From: Mycobacterium sp. 1100029.7
Lineage (GTDB): Bacteria > Actinomycetota > Actinomycetes > Mycobacteriales > Mycobacteriaceae
Assembly: GCF_001665235.1 (NCBI RefSeq)
Contig: NZ_LZSC01000053.1
Location: 110,639 to 174,638, forward strand
DNA length: 64,000 nucleotides
Direction of reading: 5' to 3'
In this document: positions 17,382-26,225 of the stretch, piece by piece
Layout: every line of letters begins with the position of its first letter
Numbering within the stretch: the first letter of the stretch is position 1
Program-made: the position numbers and the translations under genes
Notes under the pieces: model-generated
The model's database searches: none
The model's input: only the letters and a program-made list of their open reading frames with translations
Told to the model about the DNA's origin: nothing

Positions 17382-18296
17382 CTACTGCGGGTGGGACGCC
17401 AGATAGTCGCCGACCGGGATCGGTGACGTCGCGGCATACCCGATCGGGAGCAACACGTCGCCGGCGGTGGTGACGTAGTAGACGTCCCAGCGGTAGAACG
17501 CGGCGAAAGTCGCGGGGTCGGATCCAATCAACGCCGCGTAATCGTCGACTGCTTGCACGTACTGATGGGCGTGGTTGTAGCCGTAGATGGCGCGGTCGCG
17601 GTCATTGGTAAAGCCGTTGGCAGCGAGGTAGCGGCCCGCAGCCATGATGCTGTCGTGGGGTGAATTGATATCTCCCCCTTGGCCGTAGGACCCGAATGTC
17701 GACGGCAAGAACTGCATGGGGCCCTGGGCGCCGGCGGTGCTCACGCCGTTGATGCTGCCGAAGCGGGTCTCGACCAGGTTGATCGCGGCCAGATAGTTCC
17801 AGCCGACACCGGACTCCGATTCCGCCGCATGGTAGTAACCCATCAATTCGTCGGCCGGTGTCGGCGGATCGATACGCCAGGCGGGAACGGTGTCGCGCAC
17901 TTGCGCCATCGATTGCAGCTGCCGGCGGGCGTCGACGTTGCGATCGTAGACGTCGGTCAGCGGCGCCGGGATCCGCGGCCGGATGGTCGCGTCCCATTCC
18001 GGATGACGCCCGATAGCGCGGTAGGCGGCCTGTTCGCGGTGTGCCGCCGCGGCGAGCACCGCGTCGGGTGTCGACGAGTTTCGTAGCGCCTGCTCGTCGG
18101 CGACCAGATCATCGGCCAGTTGTGCCGGATCCGACGCCAATGGAGGTTGTATGCCCAGGGGCGGACGGGGCGCCTCAGCGAATTCGGTTGTGGCCAAGAT
18201 GAATCCGGTGCTTGCCGTCGATTCTGTAGAGCAGGCGACGGCGAGCACGATCGCGAGGGCGAGCGAAGCGGCACGCATGTGACCAGTCTTTCGCAT
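17382..18296 (-). CDS. Exported lytic murein transglycosylase (SLT-like)
   Basis: About 304 residues. It has an N-terminal signal sequence (MRAASLALAIVLAVACSTE; the Cys is not in a full lipobox) and an SLT-type lysozyme-like domain. The catalytic Glu is in NLVETRFGS, followed by STAGAQGPMQFLPSTFGSYG and the closing YNHAHQYVQAVDDYA. It cleaves the MurNAc-GlcNAc bond of peptidoglycan. Start choice is uncertain among ATGs at 18314, 18296 and 18278; none has a strong ribosome-binding site. It converges with the collagen-like gene. Confidence 0.85.
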   Translation of the reverse strand: MRKTGHMRAASLALAIVLAVACSTESTASTGFILATTEFAEAPRPPLGIQPPLASDPAQLADDLVADEQALRNSSTPDAVLAAAAHREQAAYRAIGRHPEWDATIRPRIPAPLTDVYDRNVDARRQLQSMAQVRDTVPAWRIDPPTPADELMGYYHAAESESGVGWNYLAAINLVETRFGSINGVSTAGAQGPMQFLPSTFGSYGQGGDINSPHDSIMAAGRYLAANGFTNDRDRAIYGYNHAHQYVQAVDDYAALIGSDPATFAAFYRWDVYYVTTAGDVLLPIGYAATSPIPVGDYLASHPQ

Positions 18297-18327
18297 CGAT
18301 CGCCCGGGAATCAATGGCCGATCAGGA

Positions 18328-19593
18328 TCAGGTACTGAGCGACCATTTGTTGTTGCCTCGCCGCCGCCAGTGGCGGACTCCCGCGATCGCTGTGTTGAGC
18401 CCGCGACGACGCCCCGTCACGTGGTCGGTCTTGGGCAGACCGGGCCCTAGTTCGGCGAACATTCGCTCGCTGCGGGTTTCGGGTGCGTCGTCGGCAGTAT
18501 CGCGTAGATATCTGTCCGGCAACGAGAGCTTGGCGATGGTGCGCCACGTCTTGGCGTACTGCAGCGCGAAAGACCCTGTGGTGTAGGGCAAGTCGTACTT
18601 GTCGCACAGGGCGCGCACCCGCACGGAGACCTCGTGCAGTCGATTGCTCGGCAGGTCGGGAAACAGATGATGCTCGATCTGGTGGCACAGGTTGCCGCTC
18701 ATGAACCGCAATACCGGCCCGGCATCGAAATTGGCGCTGCCCAGCATCTGGCGCAGATACCACTCGCCTTTCGTCTCATCGACCATGTCGGTCTTGGTGA
18801 ACTTCTCCGCTCCGTCGGGAAAATGCCCGCAGAAGATCACCGCGTTGGCCCACATGTTGCGAAGCACGTTGGCCATGGCATTGGCTTTCAACGTCGACTT
18901 GTAAGTGGCCGCCGGCGATAGCGAAGTGAACGCCGGCAGCGCGACGTAATCCTTGAATACCTGCCTGGCGGCCTTGACGGAAAACTCACGCGTTTGCTCC
19001 CAGGTTTTGTCCCGCTCCGGGCCGGCCTTCAGAAGCTTCTCCAAATCGACTGTCTGTAAACCGATTCCCCACTCGAATCCAATGGCGAGCAAAACATTGA
19101 ACAGCACGTTGACGATGTTGTAGTGCTCCCAGGGCTGATCGCGGGTGACTCGCAGGATGAAGTAACCGACGTCGTCGTCCATCCCGATGATGTTGGTGTA
19201 CTTGTGGTGCTGGAAATTGTGCGCGGAGATCCAGTGCTTCGACGCCGCACTCATGTCCCACTCCCAGGTCGTGGAATGAATCTCGGGGTCGTTCATCCAG
19301 TTCCACTGGCCGTGCATGACGTTGTGGCCGATCTCCATGTTCTCGATGATTTTGGCCACACCCAAAGTCATGGTTCCCGTCCACCACGCCCACCGCTTCG
19401 AGCTACCGGCCAGCATCAAGCGCCCGGCCACTTCAAGAGCGCGTTGCGCGGCAATGGTGCGGCGGATGTAGCGGGCGTCCCGCTCGCCCAGCGAATCCTC
19501 GACCTCCAGGCGGATGGCGTCCAGTTCAACGGCCAGATTTTCGATGTCGGCCTCGGTCAGGTGGGCGAAGGCCGGAACATCAGTGATCGCCAT
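18328..19593 (-). CDS. Membrane fatty acid desaturase, DesA3-like
   Basis: 421 residues, closely matching M. tuberculosis DesA3 (stearoyl-CoA delta-9 desaturase) as I recall it. The N-terminus MAITDVPAFAHLTEADIENLA, and histidine boxes HNVMH (90-94), HNFQHH (125-130) and QIEHH (near 320), form the di-iron site. ATG 19593 has a perfect GGGGAGGAAAA ribosome-binding site. DesA3 normally pairs with the oxidoreductase Rv3230c, but no such gene adjoins here, so electrons must come from elsewhere. Probably a paralogue with another chain-length or growth-condition role. Confidence 0.92.
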   Translation of the reverse strand: MAITDVPAFAHLTEADIENLAVELDAIRLEVEDSLGERDARYIRRTIAAQRALEVAGRLMLAGSSKRWAWWTGTMTLGVAKIIENMEIGHNVMHGQWNWMNDPEIHSTTWEWDMSAASKHWISAHNFQHHKYTNIIGMDDDVGYFILRVTRDQPWEHYNIVNVLFNVLLAIGFEWGIGLQTVDLEKLLKAGPERDKTWEQTREFSVKAARQVFKDYVALPAFTSLSPAATYKSTLKANAMANVLRNMWANAVIFCGHFPDGAEKFTKTDMVDETKGEWYLRQMLGSANFDAGPVLRFMSGNLCHQIEHHLFPDLPSNRLHEVSVRVRALCDKYDLPYTTGSFALQYAKTWRTIAKLSLPDRYLRDTADDAPETRSERMFAELGPGLPKTDHVTGRRRGLNTAIAGVRHWRRRGNNKWSLST

Positions 19594-19872
19594 GGTTTTC
19601 CTCCCCTTGGAACTGCATGTCGGGACCTCGATGGCCGCTGCTGAAACGGCGGCCGAGTCCTCTCCCCCTGCATCGCCCAACGCGACCGACGGCTGCCAGG
19701 GTTCCCCGTCCGGGAAGTACTCACGTAATGCACAGGTCCGTCGCGTCACCAATATGCAAGCGTGCTAATACTTTCGGTGATTTTGGCAGTTGACCTCAGG
19801 CGATGAGCGATTGCTGGGTCCAAGATAAGCGGGAACTCAGCGATAGTGGCGGCAACCCGCCGGTACCGATCG

Positions 19873-20787
19873 TCACGTCGATGCGGTGCCGCGACGCCGG
19901 GGTGCACGGTGAGCCGCTAGGACGTCGGCGTTGGCCGACGTCTGCGCTTGGGCGGCCAGCGTCGACGCGCTGTTGGCATGGGCGATGGCGCCGGACTCGT
20001 CGCTCGCCTGCTTGTCGTGCGCTGCGGCCAAGTGCCGCTGCGCCTCGTCGTACTGGGTGCGGGCCGGCGCGCCGACGCTGTCGCGGTGCTTGCCGAGGTA
20101 GTCGGAGAGCTGGCGCAATCTGGCGTCGGCGATCGCCAGCGCCTGGCCCAAAGACTCGACGCGCTGGCCGTCGTTGTGGCCCCCGTGCGCCACCGCGCGT
20201 CGGCGACGGCGAGCGCGGTAGAGAACGAAGATCGCCACGATGATTCCCGCCACGACGATGACGCCGATGGCGACGATCAACCAGATCCGCGTGGCCGAAT
20301 GCGGCGAGTCGGTCAACCCGGGCGTGATGTCCAGGCCGTCGGCCGCGGCGACCGCGGCGCCGGCCCAGTCCTTGGCGCCCACCGCGGGTTCAATCTTATT
20401 GGTACGCAGCGCGCTTAGCTCGGTTGCGGTGAGGTTGTGGACCTTCGGTGGCACGGTGAACGAATAAGCCTTGGTGTTTGTGGCTACCGCCAGCAGTACG
20501 TCGCGGTCACCCATCCCGCTCGCGCTGCGGGTTTTGTCGGCCCAATTGTCGGGTTTGAATCTGGAGAAGTTGTCGACATAGACCACCCACAACTGGACAT
20601 GCTGATCCTGGTAAAGCCCGTCGATCGCCGAGCCGATTGCCGCCCGATCCGAATCCGACAGCGCATTACTGTTGTCGGTGATGTGGTCGGTGAGCTTGAA
20701 CGGCGGTTGCGCGAGGGCGGGGGTTGCCAGGAGCAGCCCCGCGGTGAGAATCGCCAGGACGGCGGCGACCAGGCGAACAATGCGCAT
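19873..20787 (-). CDS. Exported TPM-domain membrane protein
   Basis: 304 residues. A signal sequence (IVRLVAAVLAILTAGLLLATPALA), a TPM domain (TDHITDNSNALSDSDRAAIGSAIDGLY; VQLWVVYVDNF; MGDRDVLLAVA), one transmembrane helix (IWLIVAIGVIVVAGIIVAIFVLY) and a charged cytoplasmic coiled-coil tail. It resembles the N-terminal half of Rv2345, which is about twice as long, so this may be a short paralogue. It is the last of three exported-protein genes in tandem on this strand. Confidence 0.82.
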   Translation of the reverse strand: MRIVRLVAAVLAILTAGLLLATPALAQPPFKLTDHITDNSNALSDSDRAAIGSAIDGLYQDQHVQLWVVYVDNFSRFKPDNWADKTRSASGMGDRDVLLAVATNTKAYSFTVPPKVHNLTATELSALRTNKIEPAVGAKDWAGAAVAAADGLDITPGLTDSPHSATRIWLIVAIGVIVVAGIIVAIFVLYRARRRRRAVAHGGHNDGQRVESLGQALAIADARLRQLSDYLGKHRDSVGAPARTQYDEAQRHLAAAHDKQASDESGAIAHANSASTLAAQAQTSANADVLAAHRAPRRRGTAST

Positions 20788-20816
20788 CTTCGTAATCTAG
20801 CCCGGCCCCTGTCGAC

Positions 20817-21359
20817 CTAGGTGTGAACTTTCCACCCCGCCAGTGGGGAGGGTGCCGCCGGCGCGTTCGGGTCGTTGAATTCGAGGTACACGTCACCCTG
20901 CTTTACGGAGCCGTCGTAGGCGATGAACCCGTGGGCGGTTTGGCCGTTGGTGACGGTGCCGGACCGCAGCGGCGGCATCTTGTTGATCTGCTGGTAGTCG
21001 ACGAGGGACGAGCCGCCCTGGGTATCCCGGTACGGGTCTTGACGCCACGGAGTGGACGCAGCGGTCAAGGACGTTTGGCTGTAGGTGAAAGGTGCATCGG
21101 ACTTGCCGACGATGGTGAACTCGACGACGTTGCAGCCCCCGCTGCCGGAGCAGCCGGACGACACCCAGGTCGCGTTGTTCAGGGTGACGTCAGCGGTCGC
21201 GGCGCTGTACTCGGTGACGTGGATGGTGCTGCCGGATTTTCCGGTCGGGAACGGCGACTGCGTCGGTGTGGGGTCGGCGCCCGCGTGGGGCGTAGCCGAC
21301 AACGCCACCGTCATCAGCGTTGTCGCAAGTCCGGCAATCACCGGAGATGATTTGGCCAT
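20817..21359 (-). CDS. Exported Ig-like protein (MPT63/DUF4352-like)
   Basis: 180 residues with a signal peptide (SPVIAGLATTLMTVALSATPHAGA, cleavage before DPT). The mature region is rich in beta strands, with VTEYSAATADVTLNNATWVSSG and a late TVTNGQTAHGFIAYDG, YLEFNDPN. This pattern resembles the DUF4352/MPT63 immunoglobulin-like fold. A Cys pair in GCSGSGGC may form a tight disulfide. It sits 29 bases upstream of the TPM gene and 44 bases downstream of the PARG-like gene, so the three may form one transcript. Fold inferred, not certain. Confidence 0.7.
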   Translation of the reverse strand: MAKSSPVIAGLATTLMTVALSATPHAGADPTPTQSPFPTGKSGSTIHVTEYSAATADVTLNNATWVSSGCSGSGGCNVVEFTIVGKSDAPFTYSQTSLTAASTPWRQDPYRDTQGGSSLVDYQQINKMPPLRSGTVTNGQTAHGFIAYDGSVKQGDVYLEFNDPNAPAAPSPLAGWKVHT

Positions 21360-21403
21360 TGGCAGACGATAGCGCCTTTCGTGGAGGCGAATCTTCGCCG
21401 AAC

Positions 21404-22561
21404 CTATCCGCCGGGCGTTCCGGTAAGCAATGAATGGGCGATCAGCAGAAGGTTCAACGTCTTCTGGTCTGGATCTTTTTTCCATTTTTCGACGATCCGG
21501 TCGACCATCGGGTCGTAGTCGTGCTGCTGCGTAATTGTCTTGGGATCGAATCCCCAGTACCGCAAGGTGATTCCGCCGACCTGCAGCGCCGCCAACTTCT
21601 GCATCACGTAGACGACCTTCGGATCATTCTCGAAATCCCCGGTACCGATCGGCCCGGTGTTGATGATGGTGTTGGGTTTGACGTCTTTGGCCAGCGTGAA
21701 AGCGGCAACGAAGGTGTTGAACAAGTCTTCGATGGTGTTGAGTGCGAATTGCTGCGCGTGTGAGCCGTCCAGCTTTTCCACCGCGACCGCCAGGACGTTC
21801 AGGCGCTGGTTGGGTTTTTGGGGCTGTGTCGTTTTCTTGATCTCGTCCAGCGACTTCGTAAGCCACCCGTCCTTGTAGAGGCCGGGATCGAGCTGGATCG
21901 AGCGGTGGACCTTCGTCAGCACCAGCGGTTCTGGATTGCTCCCCAACACGCCCGCTTTGCCTTTGGAGCGGGTGCGATAACCCTGGGCCGCGGCGTCCGC
22001 GAGCTCCGGCATGGTCAGGGCCATGGTTTCTTCCTGCACCATCCCGTTGCCGAACACGCCACCACCCAGATCATGGTTGGCGAAATCGACCCACAGTTCG
22101 TCTCCGGCATAGTCGTAGTGCCCGCGGGCCTCAGGCTTGATAGTCACGGGGCCGGTGTTGAACTTGTCGGCGAAATACTTGGGGAAGTAGCCCGGGTCGG
22201 TCTCCTTCTTCGTGGTGTCAAACCGGTAGTCTCCCAAGAATTTCAGGCCTGATAGCGCGGCTTCGCTCGCGAAAGGCTGCGGCAACAGGTCTGCCAGGGC
22301 GGCGTTGAGAATCCACGCCTTTTTCGCAGGCTTTTGCTCTTTCGACTTATCGTTTTTCGCTTCGGCCTCGAGGTCATTGATCTTGGCTTGGAGGGCGGCT
22401 GGAAACAAGATCTTGAACGGTGCGGTGCTTTGACCGCTGCCCGGGTCGGCCAGCGAGCAACTCGGCGGCCCAAAGCATGTCACCCCCGCAAACACAGCCA
22501 CCCCGGACCCGAGGGCCAGGGCCGGTACCAGAAAACGTCGACGAAGCGTCGGCGACTCCAT
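21404..22561 (-). CDS. Tat-exported poly(ADP-ribose) glycohydrolase (PARG)-like protein
   Basis: 385 residues. The N-terminus carries a twin-arginine-type signal (RRRFLVPALALGSG at 7-20). The body has the canonical eukaryotic-type PARG signature: VDFANHDLGGGVFGNGMVQEE, with GGG at 166-168 and catalytic-type QEE at 176-178. PEL follows eight residues after QEE, and TGPIGTGDFENDP (302-314) lines up with the TGxWGCGAFGGD segment of PARG. PARGs remove ADP-ribose polymers, and here the enzyme would act outside the cytosol. ATG 22561 has AAGGAG eight bases upstream. It is first of three tandem exported-protein genes and divergent from a HIT-fold pyrophosphatase. Fold confident; substrate not. Confidence 0.8.
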   Translation of the reverse strand: MESPTLRRRFLVPALALGSGVAVFAGVTCFGPPSCSLADPGSGQSTAPFKILFPAALQAKINDLEAEAKNDKSKEQKPAKKAWILNAALADLLPQPFASEAALSGLKFLGDYRFDTTKKETDPGYFPKYFADKFNTGPVTIKPEARGHYDYAGDELWVDFANHDLGGGVFGNGMVQEETMALTMPELADAAAQGYRTRSKGKAGVLGSNPEPLVLTKVHRSIQLDPGLYKDGWLTKSLDEIKKTTQPQKPNQRLNVLAVAVEKLDGSHAQQFALNTIEDLFNTFVAAFTLAKDVKPNTIINTGPIGTGDFENDPKVVYVMQKLAALQVGGITLRYWGFDPKTITQQHDYDPMVDRIVEKWKKDPDQKTLNLLLIAHSLLTGTPGG

Positions 22562-22865
22562 TGCTGCTCCTTGCTTGTCGTGGCGCTGCTGCATGTACCG
22601 GCGTTAGCGGTGAACACAAAACATACGTGTCCGGCGGCAATCACCGCGTGCTTTTCGGAATTTGCGATGAGGGTGCGCTGGCAACCAACCTTGGGCGGGT
22701 TTCGCTTGACCAGGCGCCGTAGTCACGACTTCTCGCTACTGTGGCAGCATTTGCCCGGCTCGCGGCCTCGATTTGTAAACCCGTGTGCAGCAGCAGTTTG
22801 CACCGCGAGGTGCGCGAAGACTCAGATCATCGGCGCCCGGCCTCGATGACCGCTATATTGCGGGC
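22562..22865. other. Divergent intergenic region
   Basis: 304 bases between the PARG-like (-) and HIT-like (+) genes. It must hold both promoters. I see no clear repeat, RNA or additional coding sequence; short open frames here are antisense or out of codon-bias phase. Confidence 0.5.
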
Positions 22866-23705
22866 ATGGCGGATCCGAGCAGCCGCAGGCGCTTGCTCAT
22901 CACCTCAGTCCTGATGAGCGTCGGTGTCCTGATCGCTGCGGGCGTGGGCGTTGAGGCGTCGGGCCCGGCTCGGGCGGACTCGGACTTCACTCCGCCGCAT
23001 GACTGCGGGAATTGGAACGACAGCGGCCCCAGACTCGACCTGTGGAAAGACATCAAGGATGCCTCTCCCCAGAACCCCAAGCCGGGGGTCTTCATCTTCG
23101 TCAACGATTCGTGGGCACTCAAGAACGGCAATTACCCCGGGGAGAAGTACAAGTACAACCTGCTGGCGATACCGAGAGCTCGCGTGACCGGAGTCGAATG
23201 TGCGGATATCTGGGGCCCGAAGGCGTTCAACCTGTGGAAGCCCGCCTGGGACGACGCGATCAACCGGTTCAAAGGCAGCGTTGACGTCTCGCACGTGATG
23301 CTGGGCGTCAACTCCAAACCCGGGCGCCAGCAAGATCAGCTACACATACACCTCACTTCCTTCCAACAGCAGGCCAGGCGGGAATTGGATGCCCTCAAGG
23401 GAATTTCCGCCGATGTGTCGAAGTGGAGCACCAGCATGTACACCGTGATGGGCCACGTGTACCGGATCGTGCGGGTGAACGATCTCGATGCAAACGTTTT
23501 CAAATTGGTGAAGGACAACATCTCCCAGAACGACATGTTCGAGCAATCGATCGCCGTCGTCGCGGGACCCGGCGGCAAGGGTTTCTACATCCTCAACACG
23601 CAGGGACAACCCAAACTGCCCGGAGAGCCCCAGCACAATCCGCAATTGCATGTCGGCGGCGCCTGGGGCACCGAGTCCATCGAGGACCTCATCTACAGGG
23701 GCTAA
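22866..23705 (+). CDS. Exported CDP-diacylglycerol pyrophosphatase-like HIT-superfamily protein
   Basis: 279 residues. A Tat-like signal (SSRRRLLITSVLMSVGVLIAAG) leads a Cdh-family domain: FIFVNDSWALKNGN, YNLLAIPRARVTGVE, and the nucleotide-binding HIT-like motif RQQDQLHIHL. M. tuberculosis Rv2289 (Cdh) shares the DQLHIH motif. Cdh splits CDP-diacylglycerol into CMP and phosphatidate; HIT relatives act on other nucleotide pyrophosphates. Starting at ATG 22866 gives the complete signal. Divergence from the PARG-like gene raises the possibility of a shared nucleotide substrate, which is inference. Confidence 0.83.
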   Translation: MADPSSRRRLLITSVLMSVGVLIAAGVGVEASGPARADSDFTPPHDCGNWNDSGPRLDLWKDIKDASPQNPKPGVFIFVNDSWALKNGNYPGEKYKYNLLAIPRARVTGVECADIWGPKAFNLWKPAWDDAINRFKGSVDVSHVMLGVNSKPGRQQDQLHIHLTSFQQQARRELDALKGISADVSKWSTSMYTVMGHVYRIVRVNDLDANVFKLVKDNISQNDMFEQSIAVVAGPGGKGFYILNTQGQPKLPGEPQHNPQLHVGGAWGTESIEDLIYRG

Positions 23706-23766
23706 CGCGAAGACGTTGTGCGCGAGCACTGTTCGTGCCGGCTTCTGCGCCGGGCACGCAGCAGCC

Positions 23767-24822
23767 TCAGCCCGGGTTCTTCGCGAACCCGCTGAGATCA
23801 CGCACGCTGGACGCGAACACGTCGGGCATCGCGGCGGGGAACATCAGGTCGCCACCGTGGCAGGTGCCGGCCACCAACCTGCCCACGGCGGGGACTCCGG
23901 CACGCACCAGACGCCGGTAGTAGTCCAGGCCCTCGTCGCGCATCGGATCGAGTTCGTTCACTGAGATCACGTGCGGCGGTAGACCGTTCATGTCTTCGAC
24001 GGTTGCTACTCCTGCAAAACACGTGGGGTCGTTGGCATTCCGGTTGCCGGGGTCATAGAGCGAGCCCAGGATCGACGCCTGTTGAAGGTTGATGAAGTAG
24101 CCGTCGCATTCCCGCAAGGACGTCAACTCGTCGGGCGGCTCGTGCCAAAGGTTCGAAATGTACGGGCACTGCGCGTAGAACCCCGCAATTTCGTGCAGCC
24201 AGCCTTCACGCTTCGCTTTGTGGGCCACGGTCAGCGTGAGGTTGCCACCACCCGACTCGCCGGCCACGATCAGGTGACTCACGCCGAGTTCGCCGCGATT
24301 GGCCGCCACCCACCGGACAGCGGCCGCACAATCGTTCAATCCGGCGGGAAACGGGTGCGGGCCGAGCTTTCCGCCGGAATTGCGGAACTCGACACCGACG
24401 ACGACCAGGCCGGTACTCGCGAGATACTCGCGTACGCGCGTATACATCGGGTCAGCGGCGCTGGCGATCGCCATGCCGCCGCCGTGCAGGTGCACGATCG
24501 CGGGCAGCGCTCCCCCGGCTTCGGGGCGGCTGATGTACAGCGTGACGTCGTTGCCGTCGGCACCCGCCATGGTCGTTGTTGTCGTGGTAACGCCTGGTGC
24601 CTCAGGCACGCCTGGCGCAAACGCATCGAGAACGGCACCGACTCCGGCCTCGCACATCGCGGCGTACTCGAGCCGTTGTTCCATGGGCGCGTCGATCGTG
24701 ATCGGCAGGGTCGGCAGATTGGCGTCGAGTCCCAATTGCGCGGCAGCTTTGACCATTCGCGGGTCCGACCGGGGATCGGTCCCGAGGCAGCAATCCGGAT
24801 CAGCAAGACGACCGTTAGCCAT
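23767..24822 (-). CDS. Alpha/beta hydrolase of the hormone-sensitive lipase family
   Basis: About 351 residues. The oxyanion motif HLHGGGMA, nucleophile GESGGGN, acid in NELDPMRDEG and His in GTCHGGD make a complete catalytic triad of the HSL/Lip esterase group. There is no signal peptide. An in-frame TTG at 24837 is less likely than ATG 24822. Likely hydrolyses short-chain esters. It converges on the HIT-like gene and diverges from the histidine kinase. Confidence 0.88.
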   Translation of the reverse strand: MANGRLADPDCCLGTDPRSDPRMVKAAAQLGLDANLPTLPITIDAPMEQRLEYAAMCEAGVGAVLDAFAPGVPEAPGVTTTTTTMAGADGNDVTLYISRPEAGGALPAIVHLHGGGMAIASAADPMYTRVREYLASTGLVVVGVEFRNSGGKLGPHPFPAGLNDCAAAVRWVAANRGELGVSHLIVAGESGGGNLTLTVAHKAKREGWLHEIAGFYAQCPYISNLWHEPPDELTSLRECDGYFINLQQASILGSLYDPGNRNANDPTCFAGVATVEDMNGLPPHVISVNELDPMRDEGLDYYRRLVRAGVPAVGRLVAGTCHGGDLMFPAAMPDVFASSVRDLSGFAKNPG

Positions 24823-24934
24823 TTCGAGACTGTACAACGAAGCAGCCTGTTTGCCAGCGCTCCGCCGCGCACGGCCAGGATTGCCGAAAACCGGCGTCTA
24901 TGATTCCGCCAACGCGACACGACAGGAGCCGTCC

Positions 24935-26203
24935 ATGCCCGGAGACCAACAGCGTGTGGTCGACCTGCGAGCGCATCAGGTGCTGCCAGACTTCCGCCGC
25001 ACGACGTGGCTGGGCACCGTACTGCAATTCGGGTTGCGCAGTGTGCTGATCGTCTTGCTGGTAGCCACGTTGCTGTTGGAGCCACCCGCAGGTTGCCAGT
25101 GGATCTGCGCGGCCGTCGTGACGGCGTACGTGGTGATCGTCGGATGCTGGAGTATGTGGGCGCTGCGACGGAAGGCACCCGCGACGGTGTCCACCAGGAC
25201 GCTGGTGAAATTGGTCGTGCTCACCGCCGACGTCACGGTGGTTTCCGTCCTGTCGGTGCTCACCGGTGTGATGGCACCGCAGGACTGGACCTCCGACGTG
25301 TTGCGGAATGGCTTTTTCCTGATCCCATTGATCGCGGCCGCGCAGCTGGATCCCGTCATCAGTGGGGCCGTGGCGATTCCGACGTTGTCTGTCTTCGTTC
25401 TGACGTGTTGGATCACCCGCTCGGCCAACCAGGAGCCGTGGGCGTCGATTTTGTTGAGTTCGCTCGTGTTGGCCGCGCTGGCCGGCGGATCGGTGATCTT
25501 GTCGCTGATCCAGCGGTCCAGAGTTGAGATGATCGCCGACCTGGCGCGGCAACGAAGCCAGCTGCTCGAAGAGTTACTGGAAGTGGAACGGCATGAGCGG
25601 CAGGCAATTTCGGAGCGCCTGCATGACGGTGCCCTGCAGTATGTCCTGGTTGCGCGCCAAGACATCGAGGAGGTGCGTGACGGCTCGGCAGATGCCGCCG
25701 ACCGGGTGGCGTCGGCGCTGGCCGAGTGTTCGGGACTACTGCGCGATGTGGTCCGGGAATTGCATCCCGACGTGTTGGTGCGGCTGGGTTTGAAGTCGGC
25801 GATCGCGGCTCTTGCTGAGAGTCTTGGCTCCCGCGCAGGGCTCACCGTCGAGTTCGACGCGGATGGTTGGCCCGATGGCCTGCGCACCGAGGCCGATACC
25901 GTGCTGTACAACGCCGCGCGTGAGGCCTCGACGAACGTTGTCAAACATGCTCGCGCGCACAACATTCGCATCGAGTTACGGCATGACGACGGGTCCGCCT
26001 ATTTGAGGATTGCCGACGACGGAGTGGGCATCTCAGCGGCGGCCATGAAGCTCAAGGCCGACGAAGGTCATATCGGCATGACGTCGATGCGCGCCAGAGT
26101 GCTTGCGTCCGGCGGGCAGTTCGACGTGCGCTCGATGTCCCCCGGCACCGAACTCGCGATCTCGATACCGCTAGGGACGGCGCGTCACCTGACCGCGGCC
26201 TGA
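24935..26203 (+). CDS. Orphan NarL-type sensor histidine kinase
   Basis: 422 residues. About six transmembrane segments in residues 25-195 lead into a coiled coil, a HisKA_3 dimerisation domain (VERHERQAISERLHDGALQYV, His about 230) and a HATPase_c domain (LYNAAREASTNVVKHA; IADDGVGI; GHIGMTSMRARV). ATG 24935 has AGGAG seven bases upstream. NarL-type kinases normally sit beside a LuxR-type regulator; none is adjacent on either side. The membrane-embedded sensor suggests it reads a membrane or lipid signal. Confidence 0.9.
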   Translation: MPGDQQRVVDLRAHQVLPDFRRTTWLGTVLQFGLRSVLIVLLVATLLLEPPAGCQWICAAVVTAYVVIVGCWSMWALRRKAPATVSTRTLVKLVVLTADVTVVSVLSVLTGVMAPQDWTSDVLRNGFFLIPLIAAAQLDPVISGAVAIPTLSVFVLTCWITRSANQEPWASILLSSLVLAALAGGSVILSLIQRSRVEMIADLARQRSQLLEELLEVERHERQAISERLHDGALQYVLVARQDIEEVRDGSADAADRVASALAECSGLLRDVVRELHPDVLVRLGLKSAIAALAESLGSRAGLTVEFDADGWPDGLRTEADTVLYNAAREASTNVVKHARAHNIRIELRHDDGSAYLRIADDGVGISAAAMKLKADEGHIGMTSMRARVLASGGQFDVRSMSPGTELAISIPLGTARHLTAA

Positions 26204-26225
26204 GTGGGCCGCAAGCGCCGCCATT

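Noticed and set aside
19740..19770. ATATGCA-AGCG-TGCTAAT as a desaturase operator
   Set aside because: Only five of seven arm positions pair; too weak to list.
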